Of a stretch of DNA of 64,000 nucleotides, positions 1 to 13,151 are shown one piece after another (positions within the stretch are counted from its first letter, which is position 1; each line of letters starts with the position of its first letter). A model generated the notes under the pieces. The model saw only the letters and a list, made by a program, of their open reading frames with translations, searched no databases and was not told the DNA's origin. Source of the stretch: Multifurca ochricompacta (taxonomy: Eukaryota; Basidiomycota; Agaricomycetes; Russulales; Russulaceae); the NCBI GenBank assembly GCA_022496185.1, contig WTXG01000003.1, positions 992,001 through 1,056,000 on the forward strand, read 5' to 3'. Position numbers and translations under genes: made by a program.

Positions 1-1447
1 TATCCGTGTCATACTGCGAGAAGAACTCGAGATCGCTTATTTCGGTCTCTGCATTGTGCCACATGATCTGTGGGTGGGTGACGTGCTGCCTGAGCAAGAG
101 CTGGCCATAGACAAGTGTTAGATAAACTTGATTGTGCATATGACATTAAGCAAGATCCACCTCGCTTTTTGTCTTGATCTGTTCAGGATCTAGTGCGTCC
201 TCCCAATCCACGGCATACGCTCTTTCAACTTTCCTCTCGGTGAGATAGCCGGCGGGATCGCGCAGAAATGCGATGAGATTGCAAGGAAAGAGGTAATACA
301 GGAAAGTGAAGTATTGCCGAGGGGAAGGCGCAGGTGCTGCCGTCGAATCAAATGATAGTTCAAGGCGTTCCCATTGTAGATCTGGGTTCGTGTTAAGAAC
401 ACGACTGCCCTCAATGACCTGTTCCGGGTATTCCCCCTCAACGCCGCCATGTTCTTCATCCGATGACATAGCGTCTGGGAGAGGGGTGTACTGATGGGGA
501 TGGCCCGCGCTCACGCCAACAAAGAATGCGCGCGAGGATTGCAAGTAGCTGAGGGAGCATACCCTTTAGTGCGACACAATTCTTCACAGCAAAGATGGGT
601 AATAATTTGGTGAGTGTCGTAAGGCCAATCGCGCATGCGGTTGTGGAGTTGTCGACCAAAAGCGAGGTAAGAGTAGAAGACATAAGAGGGTGAGTGGCCA
701 AGACGGATGCATGCTGTTCGAAGAGTGGCTCCGTAGTGTAGCGGTTGAGTAGGCCAATCAGTTGCAAGCGCGACGAAGGGGACGCAAAACAATGAAAAAC
801 CTGCATCAAGAAGGCCTGCGTAGCCAAACCAATTTTGACATAGGAAGCTGGACCTGATGCAACCGAGAGCGTACCTCGGGCTGGTCCAAGCCGAACACAA
901 CAAGTATATCCTCAAGATTTTCCTTCCATATGTTCCGCTGATTACGCTGATCCTTTGGCAGGTCTGCCCACTCAAGAACGTCTGCAGCAGAGGCTTCATT
1001 GAATGCATCCAAAAGATAAAGATCAAATACGCGTCTCCGAAATTCGCCTTGTATTTCGGGGAACCTGTTATCGGACTTTTCGAGCGCCACGATGACAAGG
1101 TCCTTCGCCTGGGCAATTGCTTTGTGTGATAATTTCGGCTCGCGCAAGGCGGGCCGCAGTACGAGATCAAACCAGGTAGAAATCAGGGATGTGGATGAGA
1201 GCACTGGCTCGAGACGACGTAATACGGAAAGGAGGGCCTCCGTCTGGACGCATTCGCTGAGATCAAATGTATCGCGAATCACTTGCAGCTCATTCTCGAG
1301 GTTATGGACCGAAATCTCAGGGTCCTCTGATGTATCGCAGTCAGAAACGAAGGTATCGAGAAGGGCATAAATCTCTGAAGGTGGCAAAGCCTGAGAAGAT
1401 CCTTCGAGATAGAGACGTAGCTGCCGTGAAATTTCTGTCGAGGACAT
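1..1447 (-). CDS. TSC1: Hamartin/TSC1-like protein, 3' end outside window
   Basis: Three exons are visible: 875-1447, 161-815 and 1-100. The introns are 816-874 (GTACGC..ACGCAG) and 101-160 (GTGGAT..GGCCAG). The protein begins MSSTEISRQLRLYLEG and is helical and repeat-like, continuing through LIGLLNRYTTEPLFEQHA to the segment FTFLYYLFPCNLIAFLRDP. That last segment is the typical N-terminal hamartin landmark, and it is followed by the conserved LLRQHVTHPQIMWHN. In the TSC complex hamartin stabilises tuberin, the Rheb GAP, and so restrains TORC1; it acts in the cytoplasm and at lysosomal/vacuolar membranes. The reading frame breaks near 503-508, between the ILCWRER helix and the GHPHQYTPLPDAMSS loop, as if by a one-base error. 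The gene lies in tandem with the acyltransferase downstream in coordinate terms. Assignment rests on recognised motifs, not a search. Confidence 0.8.
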
Positions 1448-1539
1448 GAGTGGGCGCGGGGCGGGTGTCCATTAGTTGTGCCAGAGCGAGCTATTACTGA
1501 CAAGATCATGTGATTCATGATCATATTTTAATTCTTAAT

Positions 1540-4114
1540 TCATAGTAATTCAATCTCTCTCTCTCTTACCACACGCAATTTCTGCAAATCAGCATATGAA
1601 CCGCGTCTACTCTGAACCTTAGAAGTTCCCCCTTCCGATTGCGCGACCTTCAGTAGGTCATCATAGTCCCCAAAGTCCTCATCGTCTGAACCTCGTGGAG
1701 ATGCAGCCCGGCTCACCTCACGGCTTGTCTCGGCACTGCGACTCCAGCCAAACAAACGTTCATCGAGCCAAGTCTTTGTCATAATATGATGAGTCTCATC
1801 ACACGGTCACCATAGGCACGTACCATAGGGTGCGATAACAGGTTTCCTTGCGCATCTACAGCGCCGACTCCACTCTTTCGTCGCCATAGCCCAGGTTTAC
1901 CGGACGACGGAGGCACACTGGCGGATGGGACAAGAATGCGGTACTATTAGGTATATTATTAGAGTTTCAAACGGCTCTGCACTTTGTCGATATACCTTGT
2001 CAAAGTCTTCCCAAATCTGGGGACCGAATTCATCAATAGCTTCACCAAGCTCCTTCGACAATTCTTGACGAACACGCTTCAGGTATTCCAAGTTCCCGTG
2101 TTTTCCTGGGACGAGGGCGATAATAAGAGGACCTAACGACCTACGAAGCAATTAGGCTAGTTGATATGAGATAAATAAACGACAAACTTGAGCACGTCCA
2201 TCCCTGCTTCACCAAACTTGAGAGCCGCGTAGCCGAGGCATGGAAGCGCGAGCAATGTGAGGAAGGGCGTCCAGAGGACCCACTTCAAGGGAGCATCCGC
2301 TTTGACAGCGACACAGGTTGCAACGAGTGCATAGAACGCAAAGAGGACTGGTGTCATGACGAGCGAAATCAAAACCTTCCACGTCGCGAGGACGTCGCGT
2401 CCCGCTACCTTCACAACTGACGCCGCGAGAGCCTCTGAATACAAATGAGACATGGCAGAACATCAGATCCCAGGGACATTACCCTTGGCCTTGATTTTGG
2501 ACACAATCGATGCTGTGACGAAGATGGGCGCATGCAGGACTACTCCTGGCAATGACAAAACTGTCCAAACTAGTAGGAGAAAATGCGGTAAAGTAAAAGG
2601 CCAAGAGTCTTCCAGCTAGCTTTCTGAGCCCTGGGAACCTAGCCCAAAATTCTTGATAACTATGAACGTAAAATCGTCGGCGTAGTCATACCTGATGATC
2701 TCGCAAGCCCAAATCCCGGAGTAAACGATTATACTTTAGGACCTTTTCGCGCAACGCTTGGATGCGCACTTCGTCCTTAAAGTAGCTGTATGCAAGTAGA
2801 AAGTGCTTATTCAACTCGACAACTTGACCAAGGGTGAGGTGCTGTCCAGGAGGTTGGTAGAGTCGTCGTGCGGCTTGAATGAGCTTCCAAGGGGTCAACT
2901 CATAGAAGTACCAATACACAAGACATAACGTACCATAAGGGTATCATAATCAGGTGCGCGTACGGTCACCGCTTTAAGAGCGTCATAAACCTGGTCCAGA
3001 AGCTTAGATACCGCGTCGCGCTTTCCCGGACCTCCCATTCTGAACTTTTCGACCAGCTCGGGCGCAACATCTACAGGAGGGCCGAACTCGATAACCGCAC
3101 GTGACCGGAAGCGATGGGCATGGAAGTAAGACAGTCCAACCGGTACAATTTTTACTTTCACGTTAGGGTCACCTGCCATAGCACCTAAAGCCATCATTGC
3201 GAAACCTGCCTTCAAAGGTAGGAGGTCTGTTCGGTCGTGGCTACCACCTGCGTCGCGAGTAAACACCCAATATGCCACAATCTGAAGGGAATGTCTACCT
3301 TCTGGGTAGATCGCGATACAATCACCTTCGCGCAAACGCTGGTAGACATGGTGATACATCTCGTTCTGGTCGACATAAGGAAGCAATTTAAAACTCAGGC
3401 CATCAATGCCTTGTGACTTCGCCTCCTCGGCTTTTTCTCGAGCAAGTTTTGTGCTCTTCTCTGATTCGTTGTGAAATTCGTTTTTGATCCTAAGCTGTGT
3501 ATTCGAGATAACCTGCGTGACTTCAGCAACAGGAGAATTGACAGCCTTGGATAGCATGATTTGCATTTTTGGTCTCAACTCCTCAAGGAACTTGGTGCCT
3601 TCCCCGAGGACAAGACAAGGGTCATCTGGCGACAAATACACTTTTCCTGTCCCAGCCTTGGCATAGTCCGCCGCACGCGCAACGGGGACTAGTATGAGGT
3701 TAAAAGGGGAGAATATAGGCTAGTAAGACATATGCGCACTGCTTGATAGAGACTTGGCAAGAAATCCCACAACCCTCCGCTGCATGCTCTTTGCAGCAAC
3801 CAAAAAAGCGGGGCGTCGCCCTGATTCGCGGTAGACCTGTAATGCAAGCAACAGGTCGAGGAACTACAATGCCTCGACAGGGTAAACAGACCGTCTTATC
3901 CTATTGAGCGCGACAATCGTACTTGGTTACTATGTGGAGCACCGACAAAAATCACAGGACCATCGAGCGGGATGTTGAATGCACCACGCGGGCGGACTTC
4001 GCGAAAGAATAAGTTGATGATTCCGCGAAAAAGGAGAAGGGCGAGGTCATAAGCAATATTTGAAGCAGTTCCTTGAAGGAGAGTAGACTGGGCTAGTTCA
4101 CCGTGACCGGACAT
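1540..4114 (-). CDS. SCT1: Glycerol-3-phosphate/DHAP O-acyltransferase (SCT1/GPT2 family)
   Basis: This enzyme acylates glycerol-3-phosphate (and DHAP) at sn-1, the entry step of phosphatidic acid synthesis, in ER membranes. The start MSGHGELAQSTLLQG is followed by the catalytic block GAPHSNQFLD (the HxxxxD motif) and later by YPEGGSHDRTDLLPLKAG, the FPEG-type acceptor-binding block. Hydrophobic helices follow (around LLVWTVLSLPGVVLHAP and LISLVMTPVLFAFYALV). The acidic C-terminal tail ends near RVVREREIELL. Roughly eight or nine small introns are needed, and all joins work without frame correction. One 51-nt intron (3248-3298) is in frame and stop-free, so a naive ORF reads through it and inserts 17 residues between PEG and GSHD, the middle of the active site. 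The promoter is shared with NAC-alpha and holds TCACGTG. Confidence 0.93.
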
Positions 4115-4671
4115 AATTCAGAAAAAGTGGAAAGAAAAAATGGAAGGAGAAATTTGGGAAGAGGGAGACAGGGATAGGGACGACAAGGGTTCAAGCGTTC
4201 AAGTGGTTCAAGTATACCAGGTCGTATGCCATTAAAATCTGTCACGTGGGTACCATATGATGATAACTGAGTTGACACCTGGATCCCCAGCCCCAGCAGT
4301 GCCAGTGTGAAGGAGCAGACAAGCTAACCCATATGGGGACAGACCCAGTAGTCACACGATTCTTCCAACACTCTTGGAATTGAAATTGCACTGGCAACAA
4401 CTGAGATATCTGCACGCTTGATCGCAATTGAGCGTCGTTCACGGCCACGACACTAGCCACCTTCACTTAGTCAGCCAAACCACCCGGTCCGGCCAATCAC
4501 CCATCTCAACGCCGCCGACGACGAGCACAGCAGTGGTTATCGATAAAACTAGAACAAGGTAAGGGTAATTCACTCTGGGAGTCCGTGTTGGAGAGAATAC
4601 CCAAAGAAACTCGTTAAATGGGGTGGATTCGTATCCAACAGTTCCGATGAAACCAACTAACAAGTGTGCAG
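4115..4671. promoter_or_regulatory. Divergent intergenic region, acyltransferase / NAC-alpha
   Basis: This is 557 bp between two head-to-head starts. An E-box-like TCACGTG lies at 4242-4248, about 130 bp from the acyltransferase start. The same core occurs in two other promoters of this window. ORFs across here have no recognisable domain and are taken as noise. Confidence 0.5.
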
Positions 4672-5433
4672 ATGTCTGCCACCATTGAAGAGGTTACCTC
4701 TGACCACTCCGACCATGAGGGTCATGATCACGATCACGACCATGATCATGAGGAGGATCCTACTTCTGCTGCTGCCCTTGACAAGATTCAGTCACGCTCT
4801 GAGCGTAAGGCTAGAAAGGCCTCTTGGGCTTGGGACTCAAGAAGGTACCTGGTATAACTCGCGTTACTCTCCGGCGGCCGAAGAACGTACGTTCAGGTGT
4901 CCTTATTCTTGCACAATGATCCTCAAATTTTTTTGACAGTTTTTGTTCGTAATCGCTTCCCCTGACGTGTACAAGTCACAGAACAGTGACACATACATTG
5001 TGTTCGGTGAAGCTAAGGTTCGCTGGTTGGTTTCAGTATTTTTATTGCTTAAGGCTTACGCTTGTAACTTTGAGCAGATGGAAGATATGAATGCGCAAGC
5101 TCAGCTTAGTGCTGCGCAGCAATTGGCAGCGAGTGGGGCTGGAAAGCAACCACCCTCGAGAACTCGGAAGTTGGCAAAGGTGGTGATAATGAGGACGATG
5201 TCCCTGAACTTGAGGCACCCGAAGACGACGGGCCTATTGACGAAACTGGGGTTGACCCTAAGGACATCGAACTCGTAATGGCGCAAGTCAATTGCTCACG
5301 AACAAAGGCTGTGAGGGTATTGAAGGAAAGTGGGGGCGACCTAATCAACGCAAGTGCGTACATTTTCCTTTACCCTTGTAAATGCCCCCTGATGGTTATC
5401 TTCCCTTCATTAGTTATGGCGGCGAGCGAATGA
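4672..5433 (+). CDS. EGD2: Nascent polypeptide-associated complex subunit alpha
   Basis: NAC-alpha dimerises with NAC-beta at the ribosomal exit tunnel and shields nascent chains. Exons are 4672-4886, 4940-5017, 5078-5353 and 5414-5433. The NAC domain is clear ([36 protein letters not shown]), and a C-terminal UBA domain runs [19 protein letters not shown] to DLINAIMAASE. The N-terminus has a striking [10 protein letters not shown] run. Two frame breaks interrupt an otherwise perfectly conserved protein, near 4820 (after ERKARKA) and near 5143-5146 (after AASGAGK). Adding one base at each gives 196 residues. Neither flank shows decay, so sequence error is more likely than a pseudogene. Intron 2 uses the unusual donor GTTCGC. 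Confidence 0.93.
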
Positions 5434-5583
5434 CCCCAGTTTCGTCGAGTCGTATTGTTTTTTTTGTAAAACGAAAAGTTCTATAGGTATACCAACCTTA
5501 ACTCTCCCAATCATCCTTACACGATCCGCGCGTCAGTCCGAGCCCTGCAGCGAGAGTATAACCCACACCCAAGCTTTGCTGTT

Positions 5584-6650
5584 TTATTTTTGCCACCGCC
5601 ACAACTCGATGTAATAGTTTGATCGTTCCCAGCCACTCGCAATTATTTCAATTCCTTCTTTACCCTCAGCCTCCTCAACCCCCTCAGCCTCTGCCAACCG
5701 AGGGCTGACCTTCAACCCCATCTGTTGAGCAGCTTCTGTACCAATTTGACAAGTTCGCCTTTGGAAACATGTGATAGTATCGCAGAAACGCGTCTGTCCT
5801 GACATCCCGATCCTCATTAGTCCTGGATGCTTCATGGCGCACACCATCGGTAGCCGTAGAAACCTGAAGGACCCATGGCACGAAGACATCTTGACCATCT
5901 GTGCTCTGTTGATCGTCAATGCTCGCGTATTCTATTGTCTCTCTGGGGATAATCCTTTTGAGTGTTCGTCCTGGTCAACGGCCCAGACATAAATTAGAAT
6001 ACGCCCATGTCTCGGGGAGACGGACTCGAAAAGTCTCTAAGATTGGGATTTATATCGATAATTGCAAGAGCGAGATGATTTCCAGGACGAACCTTAACAA
6101 CTGTTACCCGACGATCGACTGTTGCCAGATGGTGTAACGTTGCAATTGAGATAGCGTAGTCCTTATTTCGCGTCGCGAGCGAGAGCGTTAGCGTTAGCAG
6201 ACGGAGGCACAAGAACCACACCACGCTATGCGTACAAAAGCGCCTCGTCGCCATCCTCCCTCTAGTACATCTCCCCTCACAACTTCGCGTATCCGCCATT
6301 ACCACCCGCGGTTCTTGCAAGACTTAACAGGTTTGGACTTCGGTCGAGTCCGACTGTCCAGATTCTTCCTGGATTATCTGTGGGCAAGGGAAGATACTTT
6401 CCATTTCCCGTCCCTGAATCAAGCCCCACCCATCCAGTGGGTATGTTGAATAGAAATTTTGAGACGAGAGGCCAGGGCTACAGGTATAGAAATCCAGAGC
6501 AGTCACTAAAGAAGGATAAGTTACTACCTTGTAACGCGTAGACGAGAAGTGGTATGCGATTCGGTCATACACCTCATGTACGTATCTCTGCTCGTAAGCA
6601 GCAGGGTCATCGTCAACGACAGTTGTGATGACCTCCGTTGAAGACGACAT
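5584..6650 (-). CDS. TRM9: tRNA (carboxymethyluridine-34 5-O) methyltransferase TRM9
   Basis: TRM9 uses SAM to finish mcm5U at the wobble base of several tRNAs, working with TRM112. Exons are 6528-6650, 6236-6477, 6093-6161 and 5584-6036. The start MSSSTEVITTVVDDDP leads into YEQRYVHEVYDRIAYHFSSTR, the family's N-terminal signature. Motif I is LDSGTGNGKYLPL, followed by VGLDRSPNLL and AISIATLHHLA. The end GWERSNYYIELWRWQK matches the conserved Trm9 C-terminus. Four single-base deletions (near 6290, 5958, 5764 and 5737) are needed. With them the length is exactly 296 codons, normal for the family. The in-frame ATG of MSSS was chosen over one 33 nt upstream because the family begins here. Intron 3 has donor GTTCGT. 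Confidence 0.88.
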
Positions 6651-6762
6651 TGCTGCGTTTTGTATAAACTCGCAAAGTGTCAAGCAACCTCGCGATGTAG
6701 GATTATAACAGAAGATGACAGGAAGTAAGCAAAACCGAAAGGTGGAGATTTTGTCTCAAGAT

Positions 6763-7403
6763 TTATAAATCAAAACCCATCTCCCGATCCATCAGGCTGC
6801 GAAACTTGACGCCCTCGAAGGGCGGGAATGGCACAAGACTCGATATGTCCAGATCCAAGACGGTTTTCGCAAGTTCACTAGCACATTTTCTTTACATTAT
6901 AGCGCCGGATCGCAACCAACGCACTCACTTGACTGTTGATACCTTTGCATGTCCCAATGTTGCCATGGCATGAGCCATGTCTTCCTGGTGGTTGTCGAGC
7001 AGAGTTGGGTTGGGCACAATTATGAGAGGTTTGCCCCTTCGGAGTACGTCGAGTATGGTACCTGAGCCTGAATTGTGCTCGAACCTTTGGTATTGGCCAT
7101 ATTGTGGCCGGCCAACGAGAATCATGGGGAGCACAGACCTGCATGACCTATGACGAGATCGGCGGCGTCGTATTCCTCGTCAAGACTTGGTTTGAACCTC
7201 CACACTTTGATTTTTAAGCCATGTCTGTGAACATCCCCTTCCACATCCAAAGACCCAAATTCATTGACGTGAGAGCTACCGCATTGAATAACGATGTCAG
7301 AGTACCCTTTCTGAACCAGAACGTTAAGTACAGGCTGAGATAGCGCAGCCTTGACGAGTGCATCGAATTTGGTCGACCCAACGGTGACGAGTACGCGCAT
7401 CAT
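6763..7403 (-). CDS. ALG13: UDP-GlcNAc transferase catalytic subunit ALG13
   Basis: ALG13 pairs with membrane-bound ALG14 to add the second GlcNAc to dolichol-PP-GlcNAc on the cytosolic face of the ER. Exons are 7139-7403, 6929-7067 and 6763-6877, joining to 172 residues with no frame problem. The protein starts [17 protein letters not shown]. The UDP-sugar binding half contains [19 protein letters not shown] and [14 protein letters not shown], both typical of the GT28 C-terminal domain. The C-terminus [13 protein letters not shown] also fits. Two adjacent ATGs exist at 7403 and 7400. The gene is head to head with P5C reductase. Confidence 0.93.
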
Positions 7404-7463
7404 CGTATTAGTTGAACAACATGACACCACCTCTCTCTTTTTGACTTTCATTTCATAATAAAC
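7404..7463. promoter_or_regulatory. 60-bp bidirectional promoter ALG13/P5CR
   Basis: Only 60 bp separate the two start codons, so the core promoters and 5' leaders must overlap or start within each other's gene. The tract is pyrimidine-rich on the + strand (CTCTCTCTTTTTGAC). Confidence 0.5.
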
Positions 7464-8688
7464 ATGGGTTACACGCTATGCATATTAGGTTTGTAAACGT
7501 CTTTCGTGTGTTCTACTGATTAAAATAAACCACAACCTGTAGGATGTGGAACAATGGGCATCGCGATAACGTCAGGCGTTCTCGCTAGCCTTGACTCACA
7601 GGGCCCTTTGCACCGCTTGGGTTCCGGCCAACGCCAGCCTAAGTGGGACTCTCACACACCTGGAACCTCCACTCCTGTCAACATTGCCGAGAGTGATCCG
7701 ACTCTACCTTCTCGTTTTATAGCATGCGTAAAGCGCGAAGAGACCGCGAGGCGCCTGCGTGAGACATTCCAACCACTTGTAGGAGGAGAGAGCATCGAAA
7801 TCTTTGTCGATCAAAACGTCGCAGCCGTGCAGCAGTCTGACGTCGTCTTACTGTGGTATGCGCGAACACGTCATCTATCCCCACAATGCTTTAATCGACA
7901 CACCCTTTAGTTGCAAACCACAAGTAGCCCACGTCATCCTCAACGAGCATGGTATCAAACAAGCTTTGGCCGGGAAATTGCTCATCAGCATCCTAGCCGG
8001 TGTCACCATCGTGCAACTCTCCAACTGGGTACTGTCCAGCACTACGGTCATCCGCGCAATGCCCAACACCGCTTGTCGTGTAAGTCTCCATTCTCCTCCA
8101 TGGAGTGTATCATAGACCTGACGTTAAACAGATTCGCGAGGGTATGACAGTGGTCTCAGCCCTCCCCCATTCAGACACGGAGGGTCTGAACGAGATGATT
8201 ATCTTACAAATTTTCTCCTCAATCGGGCGTTGCCGTTTCCTTGAGGAGAAGCACTTCGATGCGTGCACGGCGCTGTCGGGATCTGGCCCCGCATTCGCGT
8301 GTATATTTCTCGAGGCAATGGTGGACGGTGGTGTCATGATGGGTTTGCCACGAGCGGAGGCACTGGAACTGGCCGCACAGAGTGCGTATTCTAATGATAA
8401 TCTGTTATGTTAACTATGACACTCCCGCCCAGCACTACAAGGCGCTGCTCGTATGGCCTTGCAGCCTGGTGCGCACCCAGCCCAGATCAAAGATTCCGTC
8501 ACAAGTGAGTCAGGGCAATGAATTAGATGCCTGGTGTTTCACTAACCCCCATTTAATTAGCTCCTGGTGGCTGTACCATCGCGGGTCTACTCGCCTTGGA
8601 GGACGGACGAGTGCGATCCACGATTGCCCGTGCTATTCAAGTCGCAACTGAGCGTGCCAGCGAACTTGGGCAACCTGCTGCTAAGTAG
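7464..8688 (+). CDS. PRO3: Pyrroline-5-carboxylate reductase
   Basis: This is the last step of proline synthesis, reducing P5C with NAD(P)H. Six exons (7464-7488, 7543-7855, 7911-8079, 8132-8381, 8433-8504, 8561-8688) sum to 318 residues. The first, 25-nt exon supplies MGYTLCILG, so the Rossmann start reads ILGCGTMGIAITSGVLA. Later blocks are VVLLCCKPQVAH, RAMPNTACRIREGM, the P5CR signature TALSGSGPAFACIFLEAM, and TPGGCTIAGLLALEDG. The end is ELGQPAAK. All splice phases agree. Confidence 0.96.
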
Positions 8689-9411
8689 CGTGAATCACCT
8701 TTGGCACGCCGGGCTTACAGTAGACCATGTATGATATGGAAAAAGGATTTGGGTTATCAGTCGCGTTCAGACGTATACAACAAAAAAAACATGTATTCCA
8801 CATCGAGTCTCTTGGTAAAACCTAGTACAATGAGGAGGTCACCAAGAGCGGTGGAAACCACCAAGGCGTTGGTTGCTGTTGCTCCCATAAAATGAGAACA
8901 AAGCGCGTATTATCTAGCGCTGTTCAGAGTGTCAAGGAGCGTACGTGTGGGCTGGTAGGACCGAAAGAGGCGGTAGGGAACCAAACTAAAGAGAAACCTT
9001 CCGAATCTATTCATAACATACATTCTACATTGTGGATGTAGGTCAATAAGAGGAAACTGAGATGATACGCGCACCCCAGATAGTCTTACTAGTACGTGTG
9101 TCCCACGTGTGAACCGCCTATGCTGTCTGAGCTCGCACTCATTCTTCTCGGGCAGTAAAGGAGGCAAAAAAAGGGCGCTGACAAAAATCAACATGTAATC
9201 TTGCTCACAAGAATGGGCACCTCTATGTGGGAAGCAAAAGAGATGCCAAAGTGAAGAGAGCGTTCGTGTTCCACTTAGCTTTATCCATCGCAACAATGTA
9301 CGAAAAAGAGAGCGCATCGTGTCAGTGTCTAAAGAACATGTGTATAGCTGTATGAAGTTAGAATCACGTCGACAACGCAATAAAATGAGCTTACAGTCCA
9401 GTCTGACGTCA
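8689..9411. other. Convergent intergenic region, no gene seen
   Basis: This is 723 bp between the 3' ends of P5C reductase and RPT3. A 156-codon minus-strand ORF here has no recognisable motif and codon use unlike its neighbours. It most likely holds 3' UTRs. Confidence 0.5.
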
Positions 9412-11070
<1,659 letters not shown>

Positions 11071-11247
11071 AATAAGTGGGTGTGAGTGTATGCGTACACA
11101 GAGAGTGAAGGTGAAGGAGGGAAGCTGACGCGTCGCAAGCGATGGCGATGGGATGGGGGACACGTCCCTTCCCGTCGTGAGTCGTGAGAAACTCTGTTGT
11201 TGTCTGGCCCTGGATGAGATTCTATTCTCCTCTTCACTTCGTCCGTT
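11071..11247. promoter_or_regulatory. Divergent promoter RPT3/CBP20
   Basis: 177 bp separate the two starts. No proteasome-type GGTGGCAAA element was seen. Confidence 0.45.
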
Positions 11248-12098
11248 ATGGCCTCCGCCGTTACACCATTGGACCAACCATCAAATTATAAAGATTCACA
11301 AGCACGGGTAGACCGTCAGAAGCAACATGGTCTACTACAAAAATCCACAACTCTCTATGTTCGTCTTCGTTCTCAAGTTATTACTTTAACTCTCACAATC
11401 ATTTATCTCCTGCAGATTGGTAACTTAAGCTTTTACACAACCGAAGAGCAGATTCACGATATGTTCTCAAAATGTGCCAACCCCGAAGATGGAGGGGGCG
11501 TTAAACGCATAATCATGGGACTCGACCGTCACACTCGGTATGCTATCCTCTTCCCCCCACCCCTTTCTTCCCATGATCATACCTCACTTAACACGTGTTT
11601 TTTTGTGTAGAACACCCTGTGGTTTCTGTTTTGTAGAATTTTATACGCATGCAGAGGCTCTTGCCAGTATGCGGTATATATCAGGCACCAAACTTGACGA
11701 GCGTATAATTCGATGTGACTTAGACCTCGGATATCGAGAAGGCAGGCAGTTTGGGCGTGGCAAGAGCGGCGGCCAGGTACGCCTTTCCATCCGCGGTCAT
11801 TTGGCACCCGATGGATGATCCATTTGAGGTCCGAGACGAGCATAGGCAGGACTATGACCCTGGCAGAGGTGGATGGGGTGCTCAGGCTCAGAGATTGGAG
11901 ATCGAAAGAAGGCGCCAGGTTGAAGAGCGTTATGCAGACGCAGAACAGGGTGCCCCCATAGCAGCTGGTGGCGAAGAGTGGAAGCAATTAAATGCAGTCC
12001 CCGCGGAACCAACCCTTAAACGCGGCCGGTCACCCGAAGACGAGGACGAAAGTTCCAGACAGCGCGTCCGAGTGGACGAAGATACTGGACGAATGTAG
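11248..12098 (+). CDS. CBC2: Nuclear cap-binding protein subunit 2 (CBP20)
   Basis: This small cap-binding complex subunit contacts m7G directly and supports splicing, export and the first round of translation. Exons are 11248-11358, 11416-11537, 11611-11776 and 11829-12098, giving 222 residues. A single RRM has RNP2 LYIGNLSFY and RNP1 GFCFVEFYT. The cap-stacking and C-terminal landmarks [20 protein letters not shown] and [17 protein letters not shown] follow. The tail is acidic and Arg-rich. Intron 1 begins with the non-consensus donor GTTCGT. Confidence 0.97.
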
Positions 12099-12239
12099 CT
12101 TCCCGTACACGTTACTTAGGTCGGTCATGTATTCTCCGTCATCCTTTTGTTATGCAGGACGCGGTCCTTCCACAGATGAGCCGTGAATGTCTAGGCGGTG
12201 TATATTGTAAAAGAAAGAGGATAATCGACCGCAAGTAGA

Positions 12240-13151
12240 TCAATGGATGAGTTGGGCTCGAATGGTATACCTATCATCCCATACCCCAGGCTCATAGTTT
12301 GTCATGTGCACGTTCCGTACAAGTCTGAATGCTTCTGACGTCCTGGAGAGTCGGACAAGTACTCGAGAAGTCATCGCACTCTTCGCGTTCCTGTGACGAG
12401 ACATCATTGGCGAATGGTGAATGGATAACAAAACCCATCGCCAAAGGGTAAACCAGACTCACGGTTCCAACTTGACTACCTCCGCTTGCCCACCCATCAA
12501 CTTATAATTTGTTAGAAATTTTCGAACACCTTCTGTTGAGATCTTCCCAGGCAAGCCTGAAAGCAGTACGCTTCTCCCACCATCGGTGATCCCGCCTTGG
12601 CTCCCATTACCGGAAACAATTGAACGCTCCGATGCCTCTTCGCGTCCCTTCAACCCGCGCGAGCGCATTCTAGGTTCAGCGGGCACTGGGGTGGTCCTGG
12701 GTGTGAGAGGATGCCCGAAATATCTCAGTTGCTTGAGGGCAGCCAGAGACTTTGGGAGGACAGATGGCTGGGTGAGTGTAAGGAAAGCGCGTCCTGTAGG
12801 CTCAAATCGGTGGTATTCCAGTGTAACTGTGTGAAGGTATCTGAGTAGCTGAAATCTCGACTAGAAACACACGATCACCTTTCGTTATGTTCTGAACTTT
12901 GTTCCTGCCGAGCAAACGAGTAATATCAGCTGGGGTGGTGGTACGGGGAAGGCCGGTGAGTTTGACATGGACATTCGAATGACCTGGGGAAATGAGGTTT
13001 GAATAGAAAGAATATGTTATAACAGACTGTACTCGCCTTTCGGCAAGGATTTTGCGATACCCACAGCAGAGCCACGGATTGCACCAACGGCAGACATGAG
13101 AGCGCGCGCTACGCTACCACGGTCAGCCTTAGCCTCAGCGTTGGAGGTCAT
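12240..13151 (-). CDS. RRM-like RNA-binding protein, probably conserved in basidiomycetes
   Basis: Exons 13037-13151, 12879-12983, 12463-12826 and 12240-12390 make 244 residues. Two RRM-like halves are visible. The first (HSNVHVKLTGLPRTTTPADI, then TLEYHRFEPTGRAFLTL) resembles beta1-loop-helix-RNP. The second (RSVLLSGLPGKISTEGVRKF) ends in LVRLSRTSEAFRLVRNVHMT. I do not recognise a named orthologue. The N-terminus (ALMSAVGAIRGSAVGIAKS) could be an organelle-targeting helix, but that is conjecture. Intron 1 is a GC-AG intron (donor GCGAGT): only the GC donor gives a phase that continues KSLPKG into HSNVHVKL. Confidence 0.75.

Noticed and set aside
8910..9380. 156-codon ORF on the minus strand between P5CR and RPT3
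   Set aside because: No motif or family resemblance, overlaps the RPT3 3' region, and the composition is unlike neighbouring exons.
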